Assembly: GCF_003614975.1 (NCBI RefSeq)
Contig: NZ_QZWI01000004.1
Location: 124,001 to 188,000, forward strand
Reading direction: 5' to 3'
Length of the DNA stretch: 64,000 nt
From: Rahnella bruchi
GTDB taxonomy: Bacteria > Pseudomonadota > Gammaproteobacteria > Enterobacterales > Enterobacteriaceae
Positions within the stretch are counted from its first letter, which is position 1, and the number at the start of each line of letters is the position of its first letter. The notes beneath the pieces were generated by a model, which saw only the letters and a program-made list of their open reading frames with translations, was not told the origin of the DNA and searched no databases. The translations under genes and the position numbers were made by a program. Positions 35,330 to 43,537 of the stretch are shown piece by piece.

Positions 35330-35515
35330 ATTCTCGTTTACCCGGCGCGGATAAGTGCCGGGCAGTTCTTCGACGAATTGCGATCCTGCTTCCATTTTTT
35401 TAATTTTGTGTTTTTTTTGCCACTCATCTTCGCTTTTTGGCCTTCACGCAAAGGTACAGGGGCATCTCTCTCCTTAGACTCATCCTCAACGGGTTATTCA
35501 CAGTTGAGGAAAACT

Positions 35516-36949
35516 ATGCGCAATTCACGACCGCTTAACGCTGCCTTATTCGGGATAGGGTTGAATACCTACTGGCCACAATTCACCGGACTGGAAGCTC
35601 GGCTGACCAGTTATCTTGGTGAAATTGAGAAGAAGCTTGCTTCGCCGGATGTCGTCATTCATAACGGCGGACTGGTCGACAGCGTGGAAAAAAGTGACAC
35701 GCTGGCCAGCGAGCTGAAACAGATTTCCCCAGATGTCATTGTTATTGCCATCAGTACTTATGCACTGAGTTCAACAGTGCTGCCGCTGGTGCAGCAATTT
35801 CAGGTTCCGGTGTTGATCCTGGCACTTCAGCCTGAACGTAATCTTCCGTATCAAACTATCCGCGAGATGACCGATCGCGGGGCGCGTACTGGCGAATGGC
35901 TGGCACATTGTCAGGCATGCAGCGCACCGGAACTGGCTAACGTATTTAACCGTGCAGGTATCGCTTACGAGATGATTGTCGGCGCGCTGAACAACGACCC
36001 GTATGTCTGGCAGCAAACACAGCAGTGGCTTACCGCGATTACTGTCAAACACCAACTGGGCAAATGCACCGTCGGTGTGCTGGGGCATTATTACAACGGC
36101 ATGGTAGATGTCTATTCCAATATGACCAATCTTTCGGCCAGATTGGGCGTCCGATTTAAACCCCTTGAGATGTGCGAACTGAACAGTTTGCGCGAGCAGG
36201 TCAGCGACGGACTACGGGAAGCAAAACAGCAGGAAGTCGCGGAAAGTCTTCGCACTGATGCCAGTTGCGATAAAACCGAGCTCGACAGGGCTGTGACAAC
36301 CGCCGTCGCGCTGGATCAGCTGGTCGGGGATAACGGGCTGGATGCTCTGGCCTATTACTATGAAGGCGCACCGGGCAATGCCTACGAGAATATTGTGACG
36401 TCAGTGATCCTCGGTAATACGCTGCTGACAGGGCGGAATATTCCTGTTGCCGGGGAATATGAAATCAAGAATGTTATCGCGATGAAAATCATGTCACTGC
36501 TCGGGGCGGGCGGGTCATTCTCAGAGCCCTATGGCATTGATTTTGATGATGATGTTGTGCTGTGGGGCCATGACGGACCGGCTCATCCTCTGATGGCTGA
36601 AGGTGACGTGCGACTGGTTCCGTTGCCTGTTTATCATGGCAAACCGGGCAAAGGGATTTCGATTCAGATGAGTGTCCGCAAAGGGCCGGTAACCTTCCTT
36701 TCAGTTATCGAAGACGTTAATAACCAGATGATTTTACAATACGCTGAAGGGGAGTCGGTCGAAGGTGAAATCCTGGATATCGGTAATACCAACAGCCGTT
36801 ATCGTTTCCCCCTGTCTGCGCGGGAATTTACCAAAGACTGGTCGTGCGGAGGGGCTGCGCATCATTGCGCGATAGGAATCGGACATCAGGGTGAAATTTT
36901 AGAAAAACTGGCGACTTTACTGGGCGTTCTCGCACGGCGAATTTGTTGA
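35516..36949 (+). CDS. L-arabinose/L-fucose isomerase-fold protein, orphan
   Basis: This protein of 477 residues is distantly related to AraA. The four metal-binding positions of arabinose isomerase can be matched: Glu in YYYEGAPGN, Glu in VAGEYEIKN, His in WGHDGPAHP and His in [30 protein letters not shown] is another family segment. It is therefore likely an active sugar or polyol isomerase, but the substrate is unknown because no kinase, transporter or regulator of a sugar pathway is next to it. The ATG at 35516 has GAGGAAA upstream; the frame from 35378 lacks support. The left Ter site begins 23 bp after its stop. Confidence 0.8.
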   Translation: MRNSRPLNAALFGIGLNTYWPQFTGLEARLTSYLGEIEKKLASPDVVIHNGGLVDSVEKSDTLASELKQISPDVIVIAISTYALSSTVLPLVQQFQVPVLILALQPERNLPYQTIREMTDRGARTGEWLAHCQACSAPELANVFNRAGIAYEMIVGALNNDPYVWQQTQQWLTAITVKHQLGKCTVGVLGHYYNGMVDVYSNMTNLSARLGVRFKPLEMCELNSLREQVSDGLREAKQQEVAESLRTDASCDKTELDRAVTTAVALDQLVGDNGLDALAYYYEGAPGNAYENIVTSVILGNTLLTGRNIPVAGEYEIKNVIAMKIMSLLGAGGSFSEPYGIDFDDDVVLWGHDGPAHPLMAEGDVRLVPLPVYHGKPGKGISIQMSVRKGPVTFLSVIEDVNNQMILQYAEGESVEGEILDIGNTNSRYRFPLSAREFTKDWSCGGAAHHCAIGIGHQGEILEKLATLLGVLARRIC

Positions 36950-36971
36950 AACATTCGCAGGAGTAGAATTA

Positions 36972-36987
36972 TTAGTTACAACATACA
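36972..36987 (-). other. Replication terminator site Ter (left), blocks leftward forks
   Basis: On the minus strand this reads TGTATGTTGTAACTAA. It contains the E. coli core GTATGTTGTAACTAA, including the critical G that pairs with the flipped cytosine in the Tus lock. By the E. coli rule the non-permissive face is the 5' (GTATG) end, here the right side, so a fork moving leftward is stopped and a rightward fork passes. Confidence 0.9.
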
Positions 36988-37026
36988 GTATACTTCTTTT
37001 ATAATGGTGACAGTCTGTAAGCCATA

Positions 37027-37051
37027 GAAAAACACCGCCATAGGGCGGTGT
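37027..37051 (-). terminator. Terminator of the GAPDH gene
   Basis: ACACCGCC (37032-37039) pairs with GGCGGTGT (37044-37051) around a 4-base loop; on the minus strand it is followed by TTTTTC. It serves the leftward dehydrogenase gene. Confidence 0.85.
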
Positions 37052-37080
37052 CTGCATTAGTCTTACAGGAAGCGAGGAGA

Positions 37081-38091
37081 TTATAAACCGCGTTTTTCCA
37101 TCAACAGGGCCAGATCGACCAGGCGATTTGAAAAGCCCCATTCGTTATCATACCAGGCCAGAATCTTCACCAGTTTGCCGCCAATCACAAGCGTTGATAG
37201 CCCGTCGACAATAGAAGAGCGCGGATCGCCGCGATAATCACTGGAAACCAGAGGTTCTTCGCTGTAGCCGAGTATCCCTTTCAGAGGACCTGATTCAGAC
37301 GCCTTACGGAAAGCGGCGTTGATTTCCTCAACGGTGGCTTCACGTTTCAGATTCACTGTTAAGTCAACGATGGACACCACAGGGACCGGCACACGTAATG
37401 AATAGCCCGTCATACGACCATCGAGCTCCGGAATGACTTTGCCGATAGCTTTTGCCGCGCCGCTGGAATAGGGAACAATCGAAACGGCTGCCGCGCGTGC
37501 ACCGCGTAAATCTTTTTCCGGCTGGTCATGCAGCGCCTGACTGTTGGTATATGCATGCGTGGTATTCATCAGACCATGTTCAATGCCGAATGTCTGATGC
37601 AAAACCTGCGCCGCAGGAGCCAGACCATTGGTGGTGCAGCTGCCGTTACTGACGACTTTATGTTTTGCCGGATCGTACTGGCTATCATTTACACCCATCA
37701 CAATAGTGATGTCGTCGTTTTTGGCCGGAGCAGAAATGATGACGCGTTTAGCACCACCTTTGGTGATATGAACTTCCGCTTTTTCTTTTTCAGCGAAGAA
37801 ACCTGTGGCTTCGATAACGATGTCAACGCCCACACTGCTCCACGCAATAGCGCCGGGGTCTCTTTCAGAGAATACGCGGATAGTTTTGCCATCGACCTGT
37901 AACTGACCTTCGCCCGCTTTTACGTCTGCTTGTAAAGTGCCGGAGAGGGAATCATATTTGAGGAGATGGGCGAGGGTTTTGCTGTCAGTCAGGTCGTTAA
38001 TGGCGACAACCTGAAAATCATCGCGGCCAAGTGCAGCGCGCAAAACATTACGTCCAATCCTGCCGAATCCGTTAATACCAACTTTGACCAT
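37081..38091 (-). CDS. Glyceraldehyde-3-phosphate dehydrogenase, additional copy
   Basis: This phosphorylating, NAD-dependent GAPDH has 336 residues: INGFGRIGRNVLRAAL (Rossmann), VAINDL with the Asp that selects NAD, the active-site SNGSCTTN, and IVPYSSGAAKAIGKVIPELDG. The C-terminal WYDNEWGFSNR is conserved. The frame is open from 38160, but MVKVGINGF at 38091 has AAGGAG upstream. The location beside a GlxA-type regulator near dif is unlike gapA of E. coli, so this is probably a second isozyme. An erythrose-4-phosphate dehydrogenase (Epd) is less likely from overall motifs. Confidence 0.9.
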   Translation of the reverse strand: MVKVGINGFGRIGRNVLRAALGRDDFQVVAINDLTDSKTLAHLLKYDSLSGTLQADVKAGEGQLQVDGKTIRVFSERDPGAIAWSSVGVDIVIEATGFFAEKEKAEVHITKGGAKRVIISAPAKNDDITIVMGVNDSQYDPAKHKVVSNGSCTTNGLAPAAQVLHQTFGIEHGLMNTTHAYTNSQALHDQPEKDLRGARAAAVSIVPYSSGAAKAIGKVIPELDGRMTGYSLRVPVPVVSIVDLTVNLKREATVEEINAAFRKASESGPLKGILGYSEEPLVSSDYRGDPRSSIVDGLSTLVIGGKLVKILAWYDNEWGFSNRLVDLALLMEKRGL

Positions 38092-38169
38092 GATGAACTC
38101 CTTAGTTATCTGACTTGCGGTTAATATAGCCCGGAGGAGAATTGGCGTAAATGACAACAATAGATCAAT

Positions 38170-39147
38170 TTACGCCAAAATGCGCGAACAGAAACGCTCT
38201 CTGTATTCTGTGGGTGTCAGTTGCAAATTTCTTTCAAAAACACGACGTAAATTCAGGCCGCCACCGAACCCGGTTGTGGCTGCAATTTGTCCGATGTCCT
38301 GGGATGTTTGTTCCAGAAGTTGCCTTGCCGCATTGAGGCGAACTTCTTCGACATATTTGGCCGGCGTGATACCCGTTTCGCGAGTGAAAACCCGGGTAAA
38401 ATTACGCGGGCTCATTGCCACACGCTCCGCCAAACCTTCAACGGATAAATCTCCGTTAAGATTTTCCGGCAGCCAGGCCTGAAGTTCACGAATAGGGCCT
38501 TCGCTGGCCTGATTCAAAAGATAGCGGCTATATTGAGACTGTCCACCCGGACGGCGGAGAAACATCACCAGATTCTGCGCGACGTTTCTGGCAACGCTGA
38601 AACCTTGATCATCTTCGACCAGTGCCAGAGTGAGGTCAAAGCCGGAACTGACACCGCCAGATGTCCAGATCTCGCCATCCTGAACATACATTGGTCCGCG
38701 CTCGACGTTGACCAACGGAAACTTCGCCTGCAAGGTATCAAGCAACCGCCAGTGTGTGGTGGCATGGCGACCGTTAAGCAGCCCGGCGTGAGCCAGCAAC
38801 ATGGCACCGCCACAGATAGACACCACGCGCCGCGCATGGGGTGCAGCCTGTCGCAGCCAGCTTACAACGCTCGAGCCTTCTTCTTCAGTCAGCCCTTTGC
38901 CGGTGACCATTATTGTGTCGCGGGGCAGCGTCGGGTCGAGATCGCAAAGCCGGTGATCGGCCAGCAGATTCAGGCCTGAAACACCATGAACTACACGGTG
39001 AGGTTGCGTGGTCGCCACCGTCACCTGATAAGGTGATTTTTTGGCATCAGCAGGCAGCAGCTGATTAGCCTGCATAAGGATATCGGCGATACCCGCCGCT
39101 TCAAATAACATGCCCCCGTCAGGGACGATAACCAGAATTGTCGTCAT
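38170..39147 (-). CDS. GlxA-type AraC-family transcriptional regulator (first copy)
   Basis: An N-terminal DJ-1/PfpI-like domain (about residues 1-190) carries VVSICGGAMLLAHAGLLNGRHATTHW with a nucleophile-elbow cysteine. It is followed by a C-terminal AraC domain with two helix-turn-helices (LSVEGLAERVAMSPRNFTRVF and QDIGQIAATTGFGG). It has 325 residues. The gene is 78 bp upstream of the GAPDH gene on the same strand and may regulate it. Target and inducer are unknown; known members respond to amino-acid or choline-type compounds. A second member (41800-42762) lies 2.7 kb away. Confidence 0.88.
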   Translation of the reverse strand: MTTILVIVPDGGMLFEAAGIADILMQANQLLPADAKKSPYQVTVATTQPHRVVHGVSGLNLLADHRLCDLDPTLPRDTIMVTGKGLTEEEGSSVVSWLRQAAPHARRVVSICGGAMLLAHAGLLNGRHATTHWRLLDTLQAKFPLVNVERGPMYVQDGEIWTSGGVSSGFDLTLALVEDDQGFSVARNVAQNLVMFLRRPGGQSQYSRYLLNQASEGPIRELQAWLPENLNGDLSVEGLAERVAMSPRNFTRVFTRETGITPAKYVEEVRLNAARQLLEQTSQDIGQIAATTGFGGGLNLRRVFERNLQLTPTEYRERFCSRILA

Positions 39148-39366
39148 GGCGTTAAAAATACCATCTATACATAATGAGCCAGAACCTCAGTGTATCAGAT
39201 ACGCCTGTGACCTGGCAGTAATAAGCAAGAGAAGGGCGCAGATGTCAGATCTTCAATGCCGGTCACAAGTTTTGGGGTAAAAAAAAACAGATTTATGCAT
39301 GATCCTGAGTGATGATAACGGTATCTTGTCAGCGCTGAGACTCACTCATTCTAACTGTGGAAATTC

Positions 39367-39972
39367 ATGATTTCTCTACAAAAAAAACCTTTCAGACTCA
39401 GCATGATAATCATGCTGATGATTTTGGCTGGCTGCTCGGGTAAGCCGAAATATAAGAAGTACGATACGCATGCCTATGATGATGAAATTGAGGATGCCGC
39501 TGACCAGTATAAAGTTGACCGTAAACTCGTTAAGGCTATTATCCAGGTCGAATCAGGTTTTAATCCTGAAGCTGTAAGTCCTTCAAATGCCATTGGTTTG
39601 ATGCAACTGAAAGCCTCAACCAGCGGTTGCGATGCATATCGTTATAAAGGTAAACGCGGATGTCCTGATGATGACGATTTGCTGGATCCGGAAACTAACA
39701 TTGACCTGGGAACGGCATACATCAGCGCATTACAACGTCAGCAACTCAACTGGATCAACGATCCGCTGACACGTCGATATGCTACCGAAGTGGCTTATGC
39801 CAACGGTGCCGGTGCATTGCTGCGAACTTTTTCTGCGAACCGCCAGACCGCGATTCAGATGATTAATCAGCTGTCACCGGAAGCGTTTAACTGGCATGTC
39901 CGCCAATATCATCCGGCGCCACAGGCTCCGAGATATATGGCTAAAGTCGAAAAGGCGTATGCCGGTTTATAG
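39367..39972 (+). CDS. mltE: Lipoprotein lytic transglycosylase, EmtA/MltE-like
   Basis: This peptidoglycan lytic transglycosylase of the SLT fold is anchored to the outer membrane as a lipoprotein. The lipobox ILAGC places the lipidated cysteine at residue 23. The catalytic glutamate is in IIQVESGFNPEAVS, followed by SNAIGLMQLKASTSG (family GLMQ motif), YANGAGALLRTFS and HPAPQAPRYM, all shared with E. coli EmtA. It is a monocistronic gene divergent from the GlxA-type regulator. Orthology to E. coli mltE rests on motifs, not on neighbourhood. Confidence 0.85.
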   Translation: MISLQKKPFRLSMIIMLMILAGCSGKPKYKKYDTHAYDDEIEDAADQYKVDRKLVKAIIQVESGFNPEAVSPSNAIGLMQLKASTSGCDAYRYKGKRGCPDDDDLLDPETNIDLGTAYISALQRQQLNWINDPLTRRYATEVAYANGAGALLRTFSANRQTAIQMINQLSPEAFNWHVRQYHPAPQAPRYMAKVEKAYAGL

Positions 39973-39996
39973 CTTTTGAGGTACTGAAAAATGGAT

Positions 39997-40055
39997 GCGC
40001 TACGTAAAATCTACAGCATTATGGTACTGCTGTAATTTCAGAATTGGCGTAGCGC
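39997..40055. repeat. Nested inverted repeat after the transglycosylase gene
   Basis: Outer arms GCGCTACG (39997-40004) and CGTAGCGC (40048-40055) enclose inner arms TACAGCA (40012-40018) and TGCTGTA (40028-40034). The result is a two-stage stem in RNA or a cruciform in DNA, about 450 bp from dif. There is no T-run, so a simple terminator is doubtful. Confidence 0.65.
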
Positions 40056-40097
40056 GATCAGTTCAGAATGCAATTTCTCTGGCCAAACGTGGATATC

Positions 40098-40457
40098 ATG
40101 GTGACGAACCTGTTTAGCAATTTTCCTGTCAGTGCGCTGGAAGGAAAGGAAGAAACATTCGAGTTATTGCTGACGCGGCCAGATATCCGTATCGAGAGGA
40201 TTATTTCAACCGGTCAGGCGAGTCCGTCTGGATTCTGGTACAGCCAGCCACAAAGTGAATGGGTCACAGTGCTTCAGGGGTCGGCAGGTTTGAAATTTGA
40301 AAACGAAACAGAAGTGCGTGTGATGAATTCGGGTGACTTCGTCAATATCCCGGCGTTGTGCAGGCATCGTGTCGAATGGACAAGTGCTGACGAAACAACG
40401 ATCTGGTTAGCCATCCATTATGGTGAACAGACGCAAACAGAAGAAGGAGAGGTATGA
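40098..40457 (+). CDS. Small single-domain cupin protein
   Basis: A 119-residue protein with one cupin barrel: the first motif region SGFWYSQPQSEWVTVLQGSAGLKFE and the second DFVNIPALCRHRVEWTSADETTIWLAIHY. Only the second motif retains a clear metal-type His, so metal binding is uncertain. Similar stand-alone cupins are common and mostly uncharacterised. The frame is open from 40068; the ATG at 40098 begins MVTNLF and is preferred, but the ribosome binding site is weak either way. A 14-codon open frame overlaps its stop by ATGA and runs into dif. Confidence 0.75.
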   Translation: MVTNLFSNFPVSALEGKEETFELLLTRPDIRIERIISTGQASPSGFWYSQPQSEWVTVLQGSAGLKFENETEVRVMNSGDFVNIPALCRHRVEWTSADETTIWLAIHYGEQTQTEEGEV

Positions 40458-40497
40458 ATAAAGAAACAACGGGATTAGATGCGAAACCTGATATCTA

Positions 40498-40525
40498 ATT
40501 TAACATAATATACATTATACGCACT
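40498..40525 (-). other. dif: dif chromosome-dimer resolution site (XerCD target)
   Basis: Read on the minus strand, the 28 bases match E. coli dif at 26 positions. The XerD-side arm TTATGTTAAAT and central TGTATA are exact; the XerC-side arm AGTGCGTATAA differs at its first and seventh bases. It lies 3.5 kb from the left Ter and 3.0 kb from the right Ter. XerC/XerD resolve dimeric chromosomes here at division, activated by FtsK. Confidence 0.95.
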
Positions 40526-40613
40526 AACTGCATATTGCATGATCGGCATTCTTACGCTCATACAGCCCTGATTCTGGTTCATGCGGGTATCCGGAACCTC
40601 TCTGACTTAGCCG

Positions 40614-40641
40614 TTTACAATCACTATCCGGTTCGTATAAT
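40614..40641 (+). promoter_or_regulatory. Predicted yqfB promoter
   Basis: TTTACA (40614-40619) and a perfect TATAAT (40636-40641) with a 16-bp spacer lie 34 bp upstream of yqfB. Confidence 0.6.
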
Positions 40642-40674
40642 GAGCTGAATCAATTCCTCCCGAAATGGAAAACC

Positions 40675-40980
40675 ATGAAAAACATCACTTTTTACGGCAG
40701 ATTTGAAAACGACATTCTTGCCGGACGTAAAACCATCACCCTTCGCGAAGCCAGTGACGCTAACTTTTCAGCCGGTGATAAAGTGCGTGTCAGCCGTTAT
40801 GAAGATGATGTATTTTTCGGCAATATCGAGGTAATCGCGGTGACGCCAGTGATGTTCGACGACCTGAACGAAACACATGCTGTGCAGGAAAACATGACGC
40901 TTGAGCAGTTAAAGGACGTGATCAGCGAAATTTATCCGGGCCTCAGAGAACTGTTTATGATCGAATTCCGGCTCAACTGA
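40675..40980 (+). CDS. yqfB: YqfB, ASCH-domain N4-acetylcytidine amidohydrolase
   Basis: This small cytoplasmic enzyme of 101 residues carries an ASCH domain. E. coli YqfB hydrolyses N4-acetylcytidine to cytidine. FYGRFENDILAGRKTITLREASD holds the conserved catalytic Lys and Thr region, and HAVQENMTLEQLKDVISEIYPG matches the E. coli C-terminal half closely. It stands alone 150 bp from dif with its own promoter. An imperfect GC-rich inverted repeat followed by CCCTTTTCTT (about 40997-41035) after the stop may be its terminator. Confidence 0.92.
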   Translation: MKNITFYGRFENDILAGRKTITLREASDANFSAGDKVRVSRYEDDVFFGNIEVIAVTPVMFDDLNETHAVQENMTLEQLKDVISEIYPGLRELFMIEFRLN

Positions 40981-41042
40981 TGTCAGATGTAACAAAATGA
41001 GCGCGCCGTGAATAAACCGACGCGCCCTTTTCTTCTTTGAAT

Positions 41043-41684
41043 TCAACCCTGCCAGCGCGAATTGCGGATAACTGAACAGAAATTACCTTTGATAAAACCT
41101 GACTCTTTGTCCGCGATAACATCTGCCTTCACGTTGCCGAAAGTTGTCTGCGGCTTGTCTTTAATCCCGTCATAAAATGCCTGAATAATATCTTCCTTAA
41201 ACGCCGGTGTCCGCGGATGCGCACCGACGACGGCGTTACGCACTTCATCCTCATAGCTCTGATAGTTAATGCCCAGCACGTCCATTTCTACGCCTGCGGT
41301 CACCAGGGCAATAACCGGATCCATAAATTCGGGAATGCCTGGTGTGGTATGCAAGGCTATCGCGGTCCATACTTTTTCAATGTCCTGCGTGCTGACTCCG
41401 TGCTGTTGCATGAACTGCCGCGCTGCATTTGCGCCATCAACCTCAAAACGTTTGTCGCAGCTGCAATGTTCATGGGTCAGCCCCATATCGTGGAACATAC
41501 AGCCGATATAAAGCAGCTCGTGATCGACCTTTAACTCACGTTGTTGTCCGGCCAGTGCGGCCCAGTAATAGACACGACTTGAATGATGGAACAGTAAATC
41601 AGACTCAGTGTCACGGACCAGCTCTGTTGCTTCGCGGGCCATTTTGCTGTCGGGAATGCGGATACCACGGATGTTCAGACTCAT
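41043..41684 (-). CDS. HD-domain hydrolase, cyanamide-hydratase-like
   Basis: This metal-dependent HD-superfamily protein has 213 residues. FHHSSRVYYWAAL supplies the first metal histidine, GCMFHDMGLT the His-Asp doublet, and WTAIALHTTPGIPE a further His of the core. The pattern resembles the Ddi2/cyanamide hydratase and related small HD hydrolases; the physiological substrate in enterobacteria is unknown. AGGAGAAATATT precedes the ATG. It is divergent from a GlxA-type regulator (115-bp gap), the usual arrangement for a regulator and its target. Confidence 0.82.
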   Translation of the reverse strand: MSLNIRGIRIPDSKMAREATELVRDTESDLLFHHSSRVYYWAALAGQQRELKVDHELLYIGCMFHDMGLTHEHCSCDKRFEVDGANAARQFMQQHGVSTQDIEKVWTAIALHTTPGIPEFMDPVIALVTAGVEMDVLGINYQSYEDEVRNAVVGAHPRTPAFKEDIIQAFYDGIKDKPQTTFGNVKADVIADKESGFIKGNFCSVIRNSRWQG

Positions 41685-41799
41685 AATATTTCTCCTGCTG
41701 GGTTGTATGAAGCAAGAATAAACGGCAGGATAAATGTCATCAATCGTCGCGATATGACGATATGGGACAAGCAGTCATTCTGCGACAGGAAACCTCTCA

Positions 41800-42762
41800 A
41801 TGTCCAAACACATCATCATTCTCGCCGTGCCCGGCGTACAGTTGCTGGATGTTTCCGGCCCGCTGGACGTGTTCGCCGAGGCCAATCAGCAACGTGGTCG
41901 TGAAATTTATAAACTGAGTATTATGGCGGCGGGCGATCAGGCGGTGATTCCGACGTCTTCAGGTGCAAGAATGGTCGCAGACCTTTCGCTGCACTCGCCT
42001 TTGCCCGACGCAGTAGACACATTCCTGGTAGCCGGTGCGCCACAGCTGGATGAGTATTTAGCCGACCAGCCGTTGAAAGAAGGCATCCACCGGTGGAGTC
42101 AGCATGCGAAACGTTTTGGCTCAGTATGCAGTGGCGCCCTGCTGCTCGCTTCGGCGGGCTTACTCGACGGTCGCCGCGTGACCACCCACTGGTCTGTCGC
42201 CGGTAAACTGACCGAAGATTATCCGCAGGTAAAAGTCGAAGCTGATGCCATATTTATTGCCGACGGTCCCTTACGGACAGCCGCCGGTGTAACGTCCGGA
42301 CTCGATTTAGCGCTGAATATGGTTGAGGAAGATCTCGGCCGGGAAACCGCACTGGATGTTGCCGCACAACTGGTGATGTTCTTTAAGCGTCCCGGTGGAC
42401 AAATGCAGTTCAGCCGTCACGGTCAGGCCTCAGTGAGCGGCAGGTCAGCGTTGCAGGATGTGCAACGCTGGGTGATGAATTCCCTGAATTATCCGCATAA
42501 TGTACAAAGTCTGGCCTTACATATGGGCATCAGCCCGCGACATCTTACCCGGTTATTTAATCAGGAACTCCGGCAGTCGCCCGCGGAATGGCTTGAACAG
42601 CAGCGGGTATTCCATGCCAGACAACTGCTGGAAACTGGCGAACTGGCTATTAAGCAGATTGCGGCTGAATGCGGTTTTTCCGGTGTCGATATCCTGCGGC
42701 GGGCTTTCGTCAGGCAGTTATCAGTGACACCGTCACAATATCAAAAGCATCATATCCGCTGA
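41800..42762 (+). CDS. GlxA-type AraC-family transcriptional regulator (second copy)
   Basis: It has the same architecture as 38170-39147: an N-terminal DJ-1/PfpI-like domain with FGSVCSGALLLASAGLLDGRRVTTHW, and a C-terminal AraC domain with two helix-turn-helices (VQSLALHMGISPRHLTRLF and LAIKQIAAECGFSG). It has 320 residues. It is transcribed away from the HD-domain hydrolase gene and probably regulates it. The cysteine in SVCSG is a ligand-sensing or vestigial nucleophile position. The two copies are clearly paralogous but not near-identical, so this is not a recent duplication. Confidence 0.88.
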   Translation: MSKHIIILAVPGVQLLDVSGPLDVFAEANQQRGREIYKLSIMAAGDQAVIPTSSGARMVADLSLHSPLPDAVDTFLVAGAPQLDEYLADQPLKEGIHRWSQHAKRFGSVCSGALLLASAGLLDGRRVTTHWSVAGKLTEDYPQVKVEADAIFIADGPLRTAAGVTSGLDLALNMVEEDLGRETALDVAAQLVMFFKRPGGQMQFSRHGQASVSGRSALQDVQRWVMNSLNYPHNVQSLALHMGISPRHLTRLFNQELRQSPAEWLEQQRVFHARQLLETGELAIKQIAAECGFSGVDILRRAFVRQLSVTPSQYQKHHIR

Positions 42763-42789
42763 AAGGAGTAACAGAAAACCCCAGTAAAA

Positions 42790-43356
42790 TCAGGCTTCTT
42801 TCGCTACTTGTGCGCGACGGAAGCATTCCTGATGATGGGTATTAATCAGGCCGGTGGCTTCCAGCCAGGCATAGACAATCGTCGGGCCAACGAATTTAAA
42901 ACCTCGTTTTTTGAGATCTTTTGAAATACTTTCTGAAAGCGCATCTTTAGTCGGAACCGGCCCAACGTGCTGAATCGCTTTCCCGCCGATTTGTGCCCAA
43001 ATCCATTCACCGAAATCTTCATCAGCCTGCTGCATAGCAAGATACGCGCGGGCATTATTAATCACTGCCCTAATTTTGATGCGTGAGCGGATAATATCGG
43101 CGTTATTTGCCAGCCTTTCGACATCTTCTTCGGTGAACTCCGCCACTTTCTCAGGCTCGAACTGACAAAAAGCCAGCCGCAGCGCGTCGCGTTTTTTCAG
43201 TACAATTCGCCAGGATAACCCGGCCTGAAAGCCGTCGAGCATCAGTTTTTCCCAAAGCGCTCTGCCGTCGCGTACAGGCTTACCCCATTCCTGGTCGTGG
43301 TAATCAATCATCATCGGGTCATTTGTACCCCAGGGACAACGGATAAGGTCAGTCAT
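42790..43356 (-). CDS. tag: DNA-3-methyladenine glycosylase I Tag
   Basis: Tag excises 3-methyladenine from alkylated DNA. Visible features are the N-terminal MTDLIRCPWGTNDPMMIDYHDQEWGKP, where the Cys and the His of YHDQEWG contribute to the zinc site with the C-terminal HHQECF; ELMLDGFQAGLSWR-type LMLDGFQAGLSWRIVLKKR; and FVGPTIVYAWLEATGLINTH. The ATG at 43356 has AGGAG seven bases upstream and gives 188 residues, as in E. coli (187). The upstream in-frame extension to 43380 is not supported. Confidence 0.95.
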   Translation of the reverse strand: MTDLIRCPWGTNDPMMIDYHDQEWGKPVRDGRALWEKLMLDGFQAGLSWRIVLKKRDALRLAFCQFEPEKVAEFTEEDVERLANNADIIRSRIKIRAVINNARAYLAMQQADEDFGEWIWAQIGGKAIQHVGPVPTKDALSESISKDLKKRGFKFVGPTIVYAWLEATGLINTHHQECFRRAQVAKEA

Positions 43357-43510
43357 AGCGAACTCCTGCAACGGAAACATTCTTTATTCTAACCTGACCA
43401 CTATCGGGACGTGGTAAACTTTCATCTCTGCCCTGTTAAGCGACTAAAACTCTGAAACTGATGATTTCTCTGAAGTTCATGTGTGCACGTTTTATCATTA
43501 TGCCCTATAG

Positions 43511-43526
43511 TGTATGTTGTAACTAA
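43511..43526 (+). other. Replication terminator site Ter (right), in the tus promoter region
   Basis: TGTATGTTGTAACTAA is identical to the core of the left Ter but in opposite orientation. It lies 11 bp upstream of the tus start, where E. coli has TerB, and next to a TATAGT -10-like element. It should block rightward forks and let Tus repress its own gene. Confidence 0.92.
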
Positions 43527-43537
43527 CTGGAGGGATT

